NCBI RefSeq assembly: GCF_041146395.1
Contig: NC_090989.1
Location: 242,906,843 to 242,970,842, forward strand
Source of the DNA: Eulemur rufifrons
Lineage: Eukaryota > Chordata > Mammalia > Primates > Lemuridae
Direction of reading: 5' to 3'
Length of the DNA stretch: 64,000 bases
The position numbers were made by a program, and so were the translations under genes. A model generated the notes under the pieces. The model was not told the origin of the DNA. It was given only the letters and a program-made list of their open reading frames with translations, and did no database searches. Position 1 is the first letter of the stretch, and each line of letters starts with the position of its first letter. Shown piece by piece: positions 13,541 through 25,665 of this stretch.

Positions 13541-13652
13541 CAGCTGGGTGTGGTGGTTGAGGCCAGGAGTTAAGGCTCCAGTGAGCTATGAGCTATGACT
13601 GTGCCACTGCACGCCAGCCCGGGGGGGTAGAGTGAGATCCTGTCTTTAAAAA
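13541..13652 (+). mobile_element. Alu-related monomer with an internal deletion
   Basis: It begins with GCTGGGTGTGGTGG, the Alu left end, then jumps directly to GAGGCCAGGAGTTAAGGCT and continues through TGTGCCACTGCACGCCAGCC to a short A tail. The roughly 110-base size and missing middle mark a deleted Alu monomer or old FLAM/Alu fragment rather than the dimeric AluL type. Confidence 0.8.
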
Positions 13653-13654
13653 AA

Positions 13655-14558
13655 AAAAAGTATCACTAATGATTTAATGTAAGGCAAAACATAAACACAT
13701 TTCTAAAAACTTTCTCTAATACTATTTAATAATTCACATTCATAAGGAGATTCTACTTTATAATTTATGACTTAGACATCAACCGATGTCACTTAGGTTC
13801 CATTCATTCTGAGGTAGTCATAGAACTATAAGGATAGAGTATATCAGTTTTATAACAATTTATAAAAAATCAGTAGGGATGGAAACTTCATAGGACCCAA
13901 ATTTGTGAGAAGAAAACACATGGGAATATGGTTCAGAAACTTTTGAGGCTAGTATTTCCAAATTATTTGAAGGTAATATTGGCAATATTTCCAGATTATA
14001 TCTCTTGTATTTCCTCAATTGGAGAGCAAACAGAGAGCAAAAATACATCAAAAATGATGAGAAATTTATGAAGCTGATAAAATAGGACCCAATTCCCCTG
14101 TATTAGTAATAACTATTGTCTTTAAAAATAAAACTTAGAAAGTAGTCCTGCACACAACATTTTTGATTAGTCAATGTATTTATGTGAAAATCTGATAAAT
14201 ATATAAAACTCATATTAAGTTATATATAATTATATTTATTTAGCATAACAACTTAAATTTCACCTCAGTATCACTAAATTAGTTATGATTGCCAGTCTTG
14301 TGGGACATTACTCAATGCTATACATATGGCAGAAACTCAAAACGTTCGGTAATAATTATAGTAAAACAGCAGTAGTAACATCTTGACATGTAATCGCCTT
14401 TCTAGTACCCGATTCAAACAATCGTTTGGTATACATTGCTGTCCATGCTAATGAATCTTTTCACTATTTCCACCTTTTGCCACTGTCTTGTCCTCTCTTT
14501 CTCTTGTGATTATTTTTTTTTTCAGTGAAATAAGAATCAAGATCAACAACCACAAAAG
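13655..14558. other. Unique AT-rich DNA
   Basis: Nothing recognised. The antisense frame at 13860-14051 has no identifiable content. Confidence 0.4.
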
Positions 14559-14560
14559 TA

Positions 14561-15806
14561 TTAGGTTATTAAGTAGGAAATGTCCGATTTCCCTAAGTAC
14601 TAAGTTTGAGAGTTGAGATTTCTGATATTTCTCTTTGACACTTCATGTTTCATTTTTATTGTGAGGATACATCCTCATTTTTTCAAGTATATGATTTGCC
14701 TTGTAATTATCTTTCAAATTTTTTAGAGCAATTTTTGAGAAACCATGGATTAGTCAAAAATTCATGTTATTTTCAAATATGAGTTCTGTCGTGGAACCAA
14801 TGCAGTGTAGACAGCTTGAAACATCAGCAAAGTGTTTGGGAAGGATGTGGCTAATGAACTCACAGTACATCAATGGTTTGAGAAGTTCCATTCTGGTGAT
14901 TTTAATCTTGAAAATGAGCCATGTGGGAGACCTGAGACCAAGGTGGATAATGATGAGCTGAAAGCTGTAGTGAAAACAAATTCATCTCAACCTATGCATA
15001 AATTAGCAGCAAGATTTGATGTTAGTATTCCAACAATATCGGCCTATTTGAAACAAATGGGCAAGGTAAAGAAGCTGGATACATGGGTACCACATGAAAT
15101 AAACAAGCATCAGAAGAGAAATTGTCTTGGAGCTTGCCTTTCTTTGCTGTTACTCCATAAAGGCAAACCATTTCTACACCGTATTGTTACATGTGATGAA
15201 AAATGGATTCCTTTTGATAATCACAAACATTTGGCACAATGGTTGGATAAAGTATCAAAACATGGTCCAAAACTGAATACTCATCATAAAAAGCTAATGG
15301 TGTCTGGTGGTCTGACACTGGTATTATCAGCTACAGCTTCATAAAACCTGGTCAATAGATTACAGCAGATGTCTTCTGCAACCAGTTGGACAAAATGATG
15401 AGGATGCTTGTGGTAAAGCAGCCAAGATTGGCTGGCAAGACAACTCTTGACCACCTGTTGCACAAACAACACTGCTCAAACTATGGAGGCTGGACTTGGA
15501 AACTCTCTATCATCTATCGTATTCACCAGACCTTGCACCAACTGACTACCACTTCTTCCAGGATTTGGACCACTTCTTTCAAGGAAATATATTCAATTCT
15601 CTACAAGCTGTGGAAAATGCCTTTCGCAATTTTATTGCCACTCACTCCCCAGATTTCTTTGCTGTTGGCATAAGCAAGTTACTGTTAAGATGGCAAAGCT
15701 GTGTCAACAGTTTAGGCACATAGTTTGATTAATTGTACTTCCTGTTAGATATATCATAAACTACACTTTTGATTCAAAATCAGACATTGTATATTTAATA
15801 ACCTAA
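14561..15806 (+). mobile_element. Mariner (Tc1/mariner) DNA transposon, near full length, inactive
   Basis: A 1246-bp element with terminal inverted repeats. TTAGGTTATTAAGTAGGAAA at the left matches the right end at 25 of the first 30 positions, with the first 12 identical. A TA dinucleotide lies directly outside each end (14559-14560 and 15807-15808), the expected mariner target duplication. Size, inverted repeats and TA duplication all fit a complete mariner. The ends differ from those I remember for primate Hsmar1/MADE1 (TTAGGTTGGTGCAAAAG) and Hsmar2 beyond the first 7 bases. It therefore looks like a separate lineage whose protein resembles the cecropia/Hsmar1 group. Confidence 0.93.
14779..15723 (+). 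pseudogene. Mariner transposase pseudogene (D,D34D type)
   Basis: The decayed gene of the mariner element would encode a DDD transposase that cuts and pastes at TA. ATG at 14779 starts an MSSVVEPMQ-like N-terminus. A deletion or frameshift follows, and the long frame 14832-15344 carries the helix-turn-helix DNA-binding part (FDVSIPTISAYLKQMGKVKK), then WVPHE and IVTCDEKW with the first catalytic Asp (about 15195). A frameshift near 15300 moves the next part to another frame. The second Asp codon is at 15439-15441 (QDN context) and the third at 15544-15546 (SPDLAPTDYHFF), exactly 34 residues apart and in one frame. A TGA at 15448-15450 stands where DNARPH-type proteins have Arg (CGA to TGA, a CpG decay step). 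The frame ends at TAG 15721-15723. Several shifts and stops make it non-functional. Confidence 0.93.
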
Positions 15807-15829
15807 TACTTTCACAATTACTCACCAGT

Positions 15830-16738
15830 AGTACAACTACTTACCTGAAGCTTCTATGCACATTTTCCCTTCCTCTCCTCTCATAATCATCAATGTTCCT
15901 CTCTAGTGCCAACAATTCCTCTTTTGCAATGGATCCTATTTCTCTTGCCTACTCAGGGACATCACACGAGCAATTCTCTTTTAATCTCGTCTATGTCATT
16001 AATTTCTCATCAGCACACAGACATGCTATCATTCCCCTCATTAAACAAACCCCTCCGTTGCCTCCATTTGCCCCTTTGGCAACAGCCATTTCTCTGCTCC
16101 CCTGTATATCAAAAAATTTTTAAGAGAATTGTATAGACTCACTCTCTAATTTCTCTTCTCCTGTCCATTCTTAAACTCACTCTATCCAAGCTTTTTCTAT
16201 ACATCATAAACAAAACTGCTTTTGTTAAAGGTAAGCAATAAACTCCATATTGTGACTCTCATGGTCAGTTCTCATACAATTGTCCTATCTATCAGAAGAA
16301 TTTGACACAGCAGATCAATTATTCACTTTGAATTTTTTTTTTTTATTACTTGACTTTCAGGACATGTGGTGGTGTGCTCTTGTACTCTTCCATAGAGGGA
16401 CTCTGGAATTATTATTGATTCTGTCTGAAATTGTCTTTTCTCATTGCTCACTCACCTCATTTATGTCTTTAGTCAGATGTTAGGGTCTCAATCAGGCTTA
16501 CCTAGACAACTTTGTTTAAAATTGGATTCAATGTGTAACCATGCCATTGACACTCTCAATCTCCTTTACTGTGTCCCACATTGTTTGGGGGTTTTATTGT
16601 CTACTTCCATGAGAATATAAAACTCAACAAGGACTGGGATCTTTGATCTGTTTGCCTTAACTAATATACCACCAATGCCAAGAACACTGCCTGCTTGTGG
16701 TAAACACACTCAATAAATACTTTTTAAATTTAAATGGT
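15830..16738 (+). repeat. L2 LINE fragment: reverse transcriptase remnant and 3' end (+)
   Basis: Two short frames at 15893-16136 preserve an L2-like RT segment (PISLLPCISKNF in one frame, near 16085-16123). Then come TTTGACACAGCAGATCA (16302-16318), matching the L2 'FDTVDH' DNA, and CTTTCAGGACA (16353-16363). The 3' end around 16600-16735 has the L2 tail signature, an ACTGCCTGCTTGTGGTAA segment followed by CTCAATAAATACTTTTTAAA (16709-16728). Parts between are lost. Ancient, pre-placental. Confidence 0.75.
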
Positions 16739-16739
16739 T

Positions 16740-19347
16740 TGTATATAAGATTACTTTTTGAACCATGAAAATGAAAAGAAATAGTTTCATCTTCACAAAA
16801 GGAATTTAATTAGTGAATGAATTACACCAACTCAAATTTTCTTGCTTAGTTTTAATTATTTTTAATTATTTAATTAATCAGTCTTAAAAGGCTTCAAAGT
16901 TAGTTACAGATGTTACCTTGAATCTAGCCTACATGGTCATAGCTTTCTTGATCCTTTTATTTTTTGACTTTGAACATAGAATACTTGCAATTTTTCGCAA
17001 GAAAAGCTGGACAATTGTCAGAGAGAGGGAAATAAAGCCTCAAAACAAAATATAGTCATGGTTTCTTTATAGAATAAGTCATCTCATATTTTAGTGTCTA
17101 TACAATTTCAATTAGTTTTATTGATATTTTCTGATTGACTTTGTTCTGCAGTTAAACTCAGGTTCACTGTATTAAAAAGCTTTAAAATAATATTCAGTAA
17201 CTATTTAATGTCTTGAATGGTGCTTGATACATTGAATTATTTAAATACAAGGACTTGGTCATTTCTGGGAATCTATTTAAAAGAGAATATGCGTATGTAG
17301 CTATGTATATAGGGTCACATAGCTATTTAGAAACAAATTTGTGTACTTGGTTAAATTACTTTCACTTTTAGGTTAAGTTCTCAAAAAAAAAAAAAAAAAA
17401 AAAACACATTGCTTTTCCATGAAGATCTATGTAAATTATTTGTTAGTTTTAAGGATTGCTTATACATGAAAATTTCATTGGCATTCATGGTGGACAGTCA
17501 CAGTGACTACACAGCTGCTACAAAATCTGTAATGGGAATGTCATCCTCGTTGTGAAAGAAGTCTTTAATTTCAAATATAATAGGTTGTTGAGAATGACTG
17601 ACTTTTCTAGATGCATATATCGTTTGAGATTGGGAAGACAGTGATAAAGAAAAGTTATTTGACTCTTATCAGGGAAATTAATTTGGACAATAAAGAAAAA
17701 AATATAAAAGTTGACATGAGAAATATTTGGAAATTTTCAGCAATCTAGTTAAAGGTGCTTTTTGAGCTTCATAGCACCTCTGGTTTTACATTCCTGTGGA
17801 CAGAAAAAGTTGTATTTTCATGCCAGGCAAATTTCACACATTAAAAATAGTTCACCTATATGATGCAAAATAAAATTCTATTCAACAGACTTCGCACTTC
17901 CAAAACCCCTTGCCATTTAGTTACATTTGCACTAAAATGCTTACGTTTTAAATGTTCCATAATTTGAAAGGCATGTAACCAAAATGATAGATCCATGATT
18001 TACTAGCAGATTTATAAATGTGACACAAACAATTTACTTTGCCAATGAAATACTTATGCTTTAGAATTATTTTAGTTTCATAATATTTTATCAGACATGA
18101 AGTAATATTTTCTAGTTAATTCCTGAAAGTGGTTTGCTGGACTCTTAATCTTAAATTGTTTTCATTCAAAAAAAAATTGTTTTCACCCAGACACCAAGCA
18201 CAGGCTATAATTTTATTTTTAAATCAACACATGACAATTTTTACTACAGAAATTTATCAATAAACTGTTGAAGTCTGAGGGAAAAAATTCCTTAATCAAG
18301 TACCTACAAAGATGAGGTGGAAGAAAAAAGATTTTTAACAATCTGCACACATGAATATGTATGTACAAAATAAATACATATGTCTACAAGCCTGCCTGCT
18401 GCCTTTTCATATTGGTATGCTTTCATTATCTTTCAGATTTTATTGTCTTTGCTGTTATCCATTTCCTTAAGAGTGAAAATCTGATGCTCTTAAAATTTAC
18501 TTGTGATTCATACTATTATTTTTATAATAATCTTTCCCCTACTTCATGAGGGCTATGTATATATTCTTTTCATTTTTGTTGGGCTATTTGTTCAAGAAAT
18601 ATGTCAAGTCTATTTATACTTAATTGAGAATAAGTCTATCTTAGGCAGATGTTTGACAAAAGTAGTTTAAGTGGGTTTTCATTAGGTCTTTCACAATTCA
18701 CTGAAATGCTGTCAGAATCTGTCAGTCAGATCATAAACCATAGGACTATATGACGTAGTTCTACGTTACCATTTCAGGAATCTCACAGCCCTGGTGGGTT
18801 TAGTGTCAAAAAGATGGGAGCATAAGCCATTCTAAAAGGGAAGTCATTCCTACATGATTTCTGGCCTGTGCTTGCTAATCCTGTTACCAGGTAGTACCAG
18901 GTTTCCATATTTAGTTTTCAATATGGCCTTGGATCTATGCTGGGCCCCATTGTGCTTGAGACTGACATTCTCCCTAGTGCTATTGCCTCATTAACTGGAG
19001 AATCCCTGCCTCATCTAGAAAGGACTACCCTCCGTTGGGAAAAATTAAAATGTGGTTATTCAAAATGAAAAAGCTGCATTTTGAAGGGAAACCTTGAAAT
19101 CTGAGGACTGTGTGTTTAATGAAGTTATTCGCGTGTTTCAATCCCAGGTACGGATCTCAGCAAACGTTGTCAACCATCACTACAAAGGAGGATTCAAATG
19201 AAATAATACTCCCCTTAACTCATTCAGAACTCTAATCCTTGATTTTCTAAACTATAGGATGATCGGTAAATTCTGCTAATGTTTTTACCTGTAATCCATT
19301 AATTTCACTTATTCATTGCTGTTTCATTCATTTAGTAAGTGGTTTAG
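16740..19347. other. Unique AT-rich DNA
   Basis: No exon or recognisable element. An A23-type homopolymer lies at about 17383-17404. Near 19310-19345 an ATTCATTTAGTAAGTGG segment resembles the 'ATTCAACAAATATTTATTGAG' part of ancient interspersed repeats. This continues after the next L1 (22000-22110), so that L1 sits inside it. Confidence 0.45.
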
Positions 19348-19360
19348 TAAATCAACAGTA

Positions 19361-20990
19361 TTTTTTATTGCAATAGGTTTGGGGGTATAAGTGGTTTTTT
19401 TGTTATATGGATGAATTATATAGTGGTGAAGTCTTTTATTTTACCTGTCACTCAAATAGTGTACATTATACCTGATAGGTAATTTTTGATCCCATCTCCC
19501 CCACCATCCCTCCTTTTGAGTCTCCAAAGTCCATTATACCATCTGTATGACCATGTATACCCATCGTTTAGCTCCCACTTACAAGTGAGTACATGTGGCA
19601 TTTGTTTTTCTATTCTTCAGATCCCTAACTTAGGATAATGGCTTCCAGTTCCATCCAAGTTTTTGCAAAAGACATTATTTCATTCTTTTTTATGGTTGAG
19701 TAGTGCTCCATGGGGTGTGTGTATGTGTGTTTGTATACATATGTGTGTGTATATATATCATATTTTATTTATCCAATCATCTGTTAATGGACACTTAGGT
19801 TGATTCCGTATCTTTGCAATTGTGAATTTTGCTGCAATAAACATGTAAGTACAGGTGTATTTTTGATATAAAGACTTCTTTGCCTTTGGGTAATAATTGG
19901 TAGTGGGATTGCTAGATCAAATGGTAGGTTTCCTTATAGTTCTTTGAGGAATCTCCATACTGTTTTCCATAAAAGTTGCACTGATTTACATTCCCACTAA
20001 CAGTATATAAGCATTTATTTTCCAGTGCATATGTGCCAATACATTTTTTTTTTACTTTTTAATAATTTTCATTCTGATAGGAATAAGGTGATATCTCATT
20101 GTGGTTTAAATTTTCATTTCCCTGATGATTAGTGATAGTGAGCATTTTTTTTCTATATTTGCTAGCCATTTGTCTATATTCTTTTGAAAAAATATGTTCA
20201 CGTCCTTTGCCAACTTTTTAATGGGGTTGTTTTGTTCTTGCTGATTTGAGTTCCTTGTAGATTCTGAATATTAGTCCTTTGTTGGATGCACAGTATAGTA
20301 TAAATGCGAATATTTTCTCTCATTGTTGCAGATTATTTACTCTTATTGACTTTGCTGTGCAGAAACTGTAAGACTCATTTATTTATTTTTGTCTTTGTTT
20401 GCTGCTGGGGTCTTAATCATAAATTCTTTGCCTAGGCCAGTGTCCAGAAAAGTTTTTCCTAAGTTTTCTTTTAGAATTTTTATAGGGTCAGCTCTTACAT
20501 TTAAGCCTTTACTCCATCTTGAGTTAATTTTTTTGTGTATGGTAAGAGACAGGGATCCAGTTTTATTCTTCTGTCTGTAGCTCTCTAATTTTCCTAGCAC
20601 TATTTATTAATCAGAGTGTCCTTTCCCCAGTGTATGTTTTTCTCTGCTTTGTTGAAAATCAGTTGATTCTAGGTTTTATTTCTAGGTTCTCCATTTTGTT
20701 CCATTGATCTATGTTTTCTGCTTTTTTACCAGTACCATGTTGTTTTGGTGACTATAATAACTTTGTAGTATAATTTGAAATTGGGTAATGTGAAGCTTCC
20801 AAATTTGTTCTTTTCATTTAGGATTGTTTTGGCTATTTGAGTTTTTTTTTTTTTTTTATTCCATATGAAATTTAGGATTTTTTTTTTTATAATTCTGTGA
20901 AAAATTATGTTGGTGTTTTGATTGGAATTGCATTGAATTCATAAATCACTTTGGGCAGTATGGGCATTTTCACAATATTGTTTCTTTCAA
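19361..20990 (-). repeat. L1 3' UTR and ORF2 C-terminal half (minus part of twin-primed L1)
   Basis: On the minus strand this reads from ORF2 (TTGAATTCAATGCAATTCC, complement of 20921-20945) through the C-terminal domain to the 3' UTR, ending in ATTGCAATAAAAAA (complement of 19361-19374). The 20379-20600 antisense frame keeps ORF2 residues such as LGKTFLDTGLGKEF. The 3' UTR type, with an ATGTACTCACTTGTAAGTGG block, resembles L1MA-class ends. Confidence 0.85.
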
Positions 20991-20994
20991 CTGA

Positions 20995-21976
20995 AGATAG
21001 GACATCACTAAGGCACATAATCATCAGTTTGGCCAAAGTCAAAATGAAAGAGAAAATCCTATAAGCTGTGAGATGACAGCATCAAGTAACTTACAAAGGA
21101 AAACTCATCAGACTAACAGAAGCCTTCTCAGCAGAAACCCTTCAAGCCAGAAGGGATTGGGGTTCCATCTAATTAGCCTTCTTAAATAACTGTCATCCAA
21201 AAATTTTGTATCCTACAAAACTAATTTTCATAAATGAAAGAGAAATAAAATCTTTCGCAGACAAACAAACAGTAAGGGAATTTGTCACCACTAGACCTGC
21301 CCTACATGAAATACTCTAAAGAGCTCTAAACGCCAAAAAGAACAATCAATACTCACCAGTGTAAAAACACTTGAAAGTAAAAACTCACAGCCCTTATAAA
21401 ACAGTAATGCAATAGAGAATACAAAGCAACTAGGTAACAATCAACGTGATGACAGGTACATATCTCACTTATTAATATTAACATTGAATGTAAAAGGTTT
21501 AAGTGCCCCACTTAAAAGATATAGATTAAAAGAATGGATAAAATAACACAACTTAAATATCTGTTGTCTCCAAGAAACCCATTTAAGTCATAAAGAGTCT
21601 CATTGACTCAAGGTAAATGAGCGGGGGAAAAAAAAATCCACACAAACAGAAACTGATACTGAGCAGTGGTAAGTATTTTTATATCAGATAAAAAAGACTT
21701 TAAATCAACAGCAGAAAAAAAAACAACCCAAAGATGGTAATTATATAATGATAAAGGGATCAATCAATAAGAAGATATAACAATCCTAAATATGTATGCA
21801 CCTAACATTGGAGCTCCCAGATTCATAAAACAAATACTGCTATACCTAAGAAATGAAATAACTAGCGCAATAATGCGGGACCCCAATACTCCACTGACAG
21901 AACTAGACAGATCATCAAGGCAAAAAATCAGCAAAGAAACACTGGACTTAAAGGGGATTCTGGAAAAAATAGGACC
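20995..21976 (+). repeat. L1 ORF1 end, spacer and ORF2 endonuclease start (inverted part)
   Basis: It starts with ACATCACTAAGGCACATAAT (21002-21021), typical of L1 ORF1, continues through CAGACAAACAAACAGTAAGG (21258-21277) and the spacer, and enters ORF2 near 21475 (ACATTGAATGTAAAAGGTTT). The EN domain part CCAAGAAACCCATTTAAGTC (21571-21590) follows. The strand is opposite to the preceding L1 part and the segment lies upstream of it in L1 order. Confidence 0.85.
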
Positions 21977-21990
21977 TAAATCAACAATTA

Positions 21991-22420
21991 TTAATTGAAT
22001 TATTACCATGTTGACTGGAGATACAGTAGTGAAAGAAACAGACTAAATCCCTGTTCTCAAGTGCTTGCTTTCTAGCAGGAATATTGGCCTAATTCCTTAG
22101 CAAGGGTAGTTATGAGTCAACTTTAAGTTATGTGTTTAATCTGGCCCCAACTGCCCTATATCTAGTAGTAAATAATTAATAATATTTTTGTTCATCATAC
22201 TTTTCTATTGTTATAGTGCTAATGTAAGATTTTCTTTGTGTTTGATGCTTTAATTATTTAAATAGTTTACAGAGGCCTTATTCTGGAGAAATAGACTTCC
22301 ATTTTTTCAGAAGAAAGAACAAATATCATTTGAAATTAATAAAGTAATTAGAGTATGTAGAATCACTTTCTGTATATACTTAATTGGATCACAAATTTAC
22401 TATGTATTGTGCATGAATAG
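21991..22420. other. Ancient repeat continuation and unique DNA
   Basis: GGAGATACAGTAGTGAAAGA (22017-22036) resembles the 'GGGGATACAGCAGTGAACAA' part of an ancient mammalian repeat whose start lies left of the L1 at 19361. No exon seen. Confidence 0.4.
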
Positions 22421-23860
22421 ACGAAAGAGTAGAATTGAATAAAAATCCAGAAATAAACCCCACCTACATAGATAGTTAAGCATTGTTAAAGATGACATAT
22501 CTTATTACTGGGGTAAAGATGAAATTTTTGCACCAAGGCAAATGGTTACTATTGGGGAAAAAAAGATGAAATTAGATCGACACCTCACATCATACACAAA
22601 AATAAACATTAAATGAATCAGATATCTAAGTATAAATTAATATTAATAACAGTAATAAAACCCTGCCAGTACTGGAAGAAAATACAGGCAAATTCTTTGA
22701 TAACATAGGTGTAGGAGACAGTGTTCTATGACCCAAAATGCAGATACAATAAACTAAAAGATTAATAAATTTGACACTGTAAAATATTTTAAGAAAACTC
22801 TCCTTAGCAAAACACACAAGAAAGGCAAAAGGCAGCTGAAAGACTAGGAGAAATTTTTTACACTGTATATCACATATAAAGAGCTAATATCATTACAATA
22901 TGAAGAAAACATTGAGGTTAAAAATGGGCATATCCAACCAAAAAAAAAAAATGGTCAAACTCATGAACAAACAAGTCACAAAAATGTATACTAAAATGAC
23001 CCTTAACCGCATGAAAATACGTTAATTCCAATCATAATGTTTTAAACTATAAATTAAAACTACAAGAAAGTCATTTCTAAGATATCACATTAGTAAAAAT
23101 TAAAATGCATAAAAATAAATTTAAAAAAAACACTAAAAACATAGAAATTTTCTGTTGGAGTAACTGTATGTAGGGAGACAGGGCCTCTTACATATCTACT
23201 TTTGATTCTATATTTTCACTTCTTGGAGTTTATCCTGAGGATATACTTCCCACAATATGGAAATATACATATGTATGTATATTTGCATACACATTATATA
23301 TACACACAAGGTTATACTTGCAAAATACTGAAAATAAAATGAATAGAAATACATGGGAGAGTAGCTGAATAAACTTTGGTGCACATATCTAAGTACAATA
23401 GAGCTATATAAATGTGGAAGTTATATGTCTGTAAACTACTATGGAGCAATTTTCAAAATATATATTCTTAGGGGAAAAACACAAAGGGCAAAAGAATACC
23501 TATAGCTTTACCTTGTCTCTCAGAAATAAGAAAATATATGTATATATTTTCTTATATACAAATATATACATATATAAATAATGTATGTGTAATTATAAAT
23601 AAACCTATAATATGTATTTTAATATATGTATGAAACTATGTATATATTTGCTCACTTATGCAAAAAGAAATAACAGAAAAAGTAAACAGAAACAAACATA
23701 AAGAAATAAATGAGATTGGCTTCCTGTGGAAGGTAGGTAGAAATGGATTGACGAGAAAGAGAGATTAAAATGAGAAAGAATGGATACAAGAAAGTGACAT
23801 TTAATATAAATATGTAAGATACAATTTTCTGAGGTACATTTTAAATCAGCCACTCTGACT
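22420..23860 (+). repeat. Old L1M ORF2 C-terminal half and 3' region (+)
   Basis: The order of late L1 ORF2 is visible. AATCCAGAAATAAACCCC (22444-22461) is followed by the ATAACATAGGTGTAGGAGA segment (22699-22718), TTGACACTGTAAAAT (22770-22784), AAAATGGGCATATCCAACC (22921-22940) and CATATAAAGAGCTAATATC (22872-22890). From 23150 it reads like the region before the ORF2 stop, with TATG/ATAC low-complexity stretches at 23260-23310 and 23535-23645. All frames are broken. Confidence 0.75.
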
Positions 23861-25040
23861 ACGTATAAGCAGCTTTGGAAAACAGACTTATTTAAGAAAA
23901 GATCTTAAAACTAGAAGCTAAAAGGAATTTTTTGGATTATCTATGGATTTTATATCATCCTTGATAATCAAGAGCTCTGTGTCCTCTAGAGATATAAAGA
24001 AACAAGCAAAAACTCTGAAAGTCAGAAGTCAGCTTCTTTAAAGGTGGCTGTATATATTTATTTTAGATTTTTCAAGAAATTTAATTTACCGTATTTTCTA
24101 ATATTTGCCATTATGAATTGGTTATGTTGCGGCTCAATTTTCTAATTTTATTTCTAAAAACTACAAACATACATAAATGTTTGATTAAATGAAGTTTGCA
24201 TTAAAACATTTTCTCTTTACCCAATCTCCAGAGACAGTGTAACCTGTGAAGGTAGTGATTTAGGTAAGTCCAAAAAAAGACCAATGAAACAAACAAACAA
24301 ACAAAAACACACCACGATTTCTGCTCAAGATCTATTCTAGGTAAAAGAGACAAACTTCTTGAAGGGAGAATAACGTTATTCACAAATATTTTTGTAAATG
24401 AAGATGGTTAGGCCAATGACAAAAATTATAGGAATTGTTTTGAACTAATTTTACTCTTCTTGGAATTTAAAAATCAAGCCACTAAAATTAACAGTTGTAG
24501 TGTTAACACTGAATGCCTGCTAAAATGAAGCAGTTAATCACCAGGAACAGCATATTAAAACTGTTAATTTGTAGGTTTGAAACTTCCTTTTAATTAGAGC
24601 TGTAGGAAAAGTTTCCTGTTCAAAGCAAATCTGAGATCTCATGGCTTTCTGTCATGCTTGTGAAATATTACAAAGAACAGGTCCTTTTGGAGGGGAGGAT
24701 TAGGGCGATGAAGAACAATTTGAGCACTTGATTTGGGAGGATTAATTTCCCCCACCCCTTACCTTTTAAAAATAACCTATAACAAAAACTTTTGATTTCT
24801 GGAAAGTGACAAAAGCCACTCAGACTGGGTTAGCACTCTGTAGAGTGAGTGGGTTGCATTGAGAAGATTTAAATATTAAAAAAAAAAAAAAAAATCAAAG
24901 AAGGCACCTCCAAAAACAAGATCTAAAAACTAGCATTAAAGAGGGAGATTTGGGGATAGGGACTTGTCCGTAATAATGTATTTGGTGTCGACAAGCTTTA
25001 GTCCCTGAAGCCAGCTTCCCAGACCAGTCCCTCTCTGAAT
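23861..25040. other. Unique DNA
   Basis: No gene or repeat recognised. Sequence complexity is moderate at 24590-24850. An A16-type run lies at about 24877-24893. Confidence 0.4.
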
Positions 25041-25044
25041 CTAG

Positions 25045-25200
25045 TACTCTCTGTGGGAGGCTTGTAAAATGTAGGTTCCTTGGCCATTGCAAATACCGAC
25101 TCTGATTCAGTAACTTTGAAATGAGCCAGGAATCTGCATTTTAGTGTACATCTTAGGAGCTGTTTATGCAGGTGCTTCAGAGGCTGACTTTGAGATACGT
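25045..25200 (+). repeat. MER5-like hAT-Charlie MITE trace
   Basis: ACTCTGATTCAGTAACTTTG (25099-25118) followed by CCAGGAATCTGCATTTTAGT (25126-25145) and a GCAGGTGCTTCAGAGGC block match the middle and right part of MER5-type hAT elements. The left inverted repeat is not clear. The family name is from memory. Confidence 0.5.
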
Positions 25201-25665
25201 TTCCTTTGACTCACATCCTCATGAATGCTTTTAGCCTCCTATTTTGGTGATTTCTCTGGATAAATGAGAAGAACCAGCAGTGCCCAGAAAACACTTTAGA
25301 AACTGCATTTATAAATAAATGACAATCACAACTATTTTGAAATTTTTAAGCACTAAGAAGTGAAAATAATAAGCAAAAGAGATAAAACAATTTCCAATAT
25401 AGGTATATTTATAACAACTAATTAAACATATACTGTGAAAATGAACAACCAAAAAAACAGTAACCAGGGTAAGTTACATCACACTTCCTCTTGCTATTGA
25501 GTCCAAGCTTGGATTTCTAACTCTATTTACAAATAAAATAACAACAATTTTTAGGGTGGCAGTTTTCCCTCAGTTCTTGATGTGCTGTTGGCCAAAGAAT
25601 GACCAGACTTACCAAAGTGTAAAATCCAGGCTATGATCTTGGAAAAATCACCAGCAGGGCCAATA
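25201..25665. other. Unique DNA
   Basis: Nothing recognised apart from short A-rich tracts. Confidence 0.35.

Larger units (their letters stand above)
19361..21976 (-). mobile_element. Twin-primed (5'-inverted) L1 insertion
   Basis: The 3' part is on the minus strand: 3' UTR and tail start at 19361 and ORF2 runs back to about 20990. From about 20995 the sequence switches to the plus strand and runs from the ORF1 end and inter-ORF spacer into the ORF2 endonuclease region (to about 21976). This is the L1 order expected from twin priming. The piece at the switch is the most 5' one, joined to the 5'-truncated end of the other cDNA. Near-identical direct repeats flank the whole: TAAATCAACAGTA at 19348-19360 and TAAATCAACAATTA at 21977-21990. 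The frame 21792-21998 holds the EN segment APNIGAP...TELDRSS. Confidence 0.85.

Noticed and set aside
14551..15814. Inverted repeat of the mariner extending beyond the TA to AAAGTA/TACTTT
   Set aside because: The extra four bases lie outside the TA duplications, so they are flanking sequence that happens to be palindromic, not part of the element.
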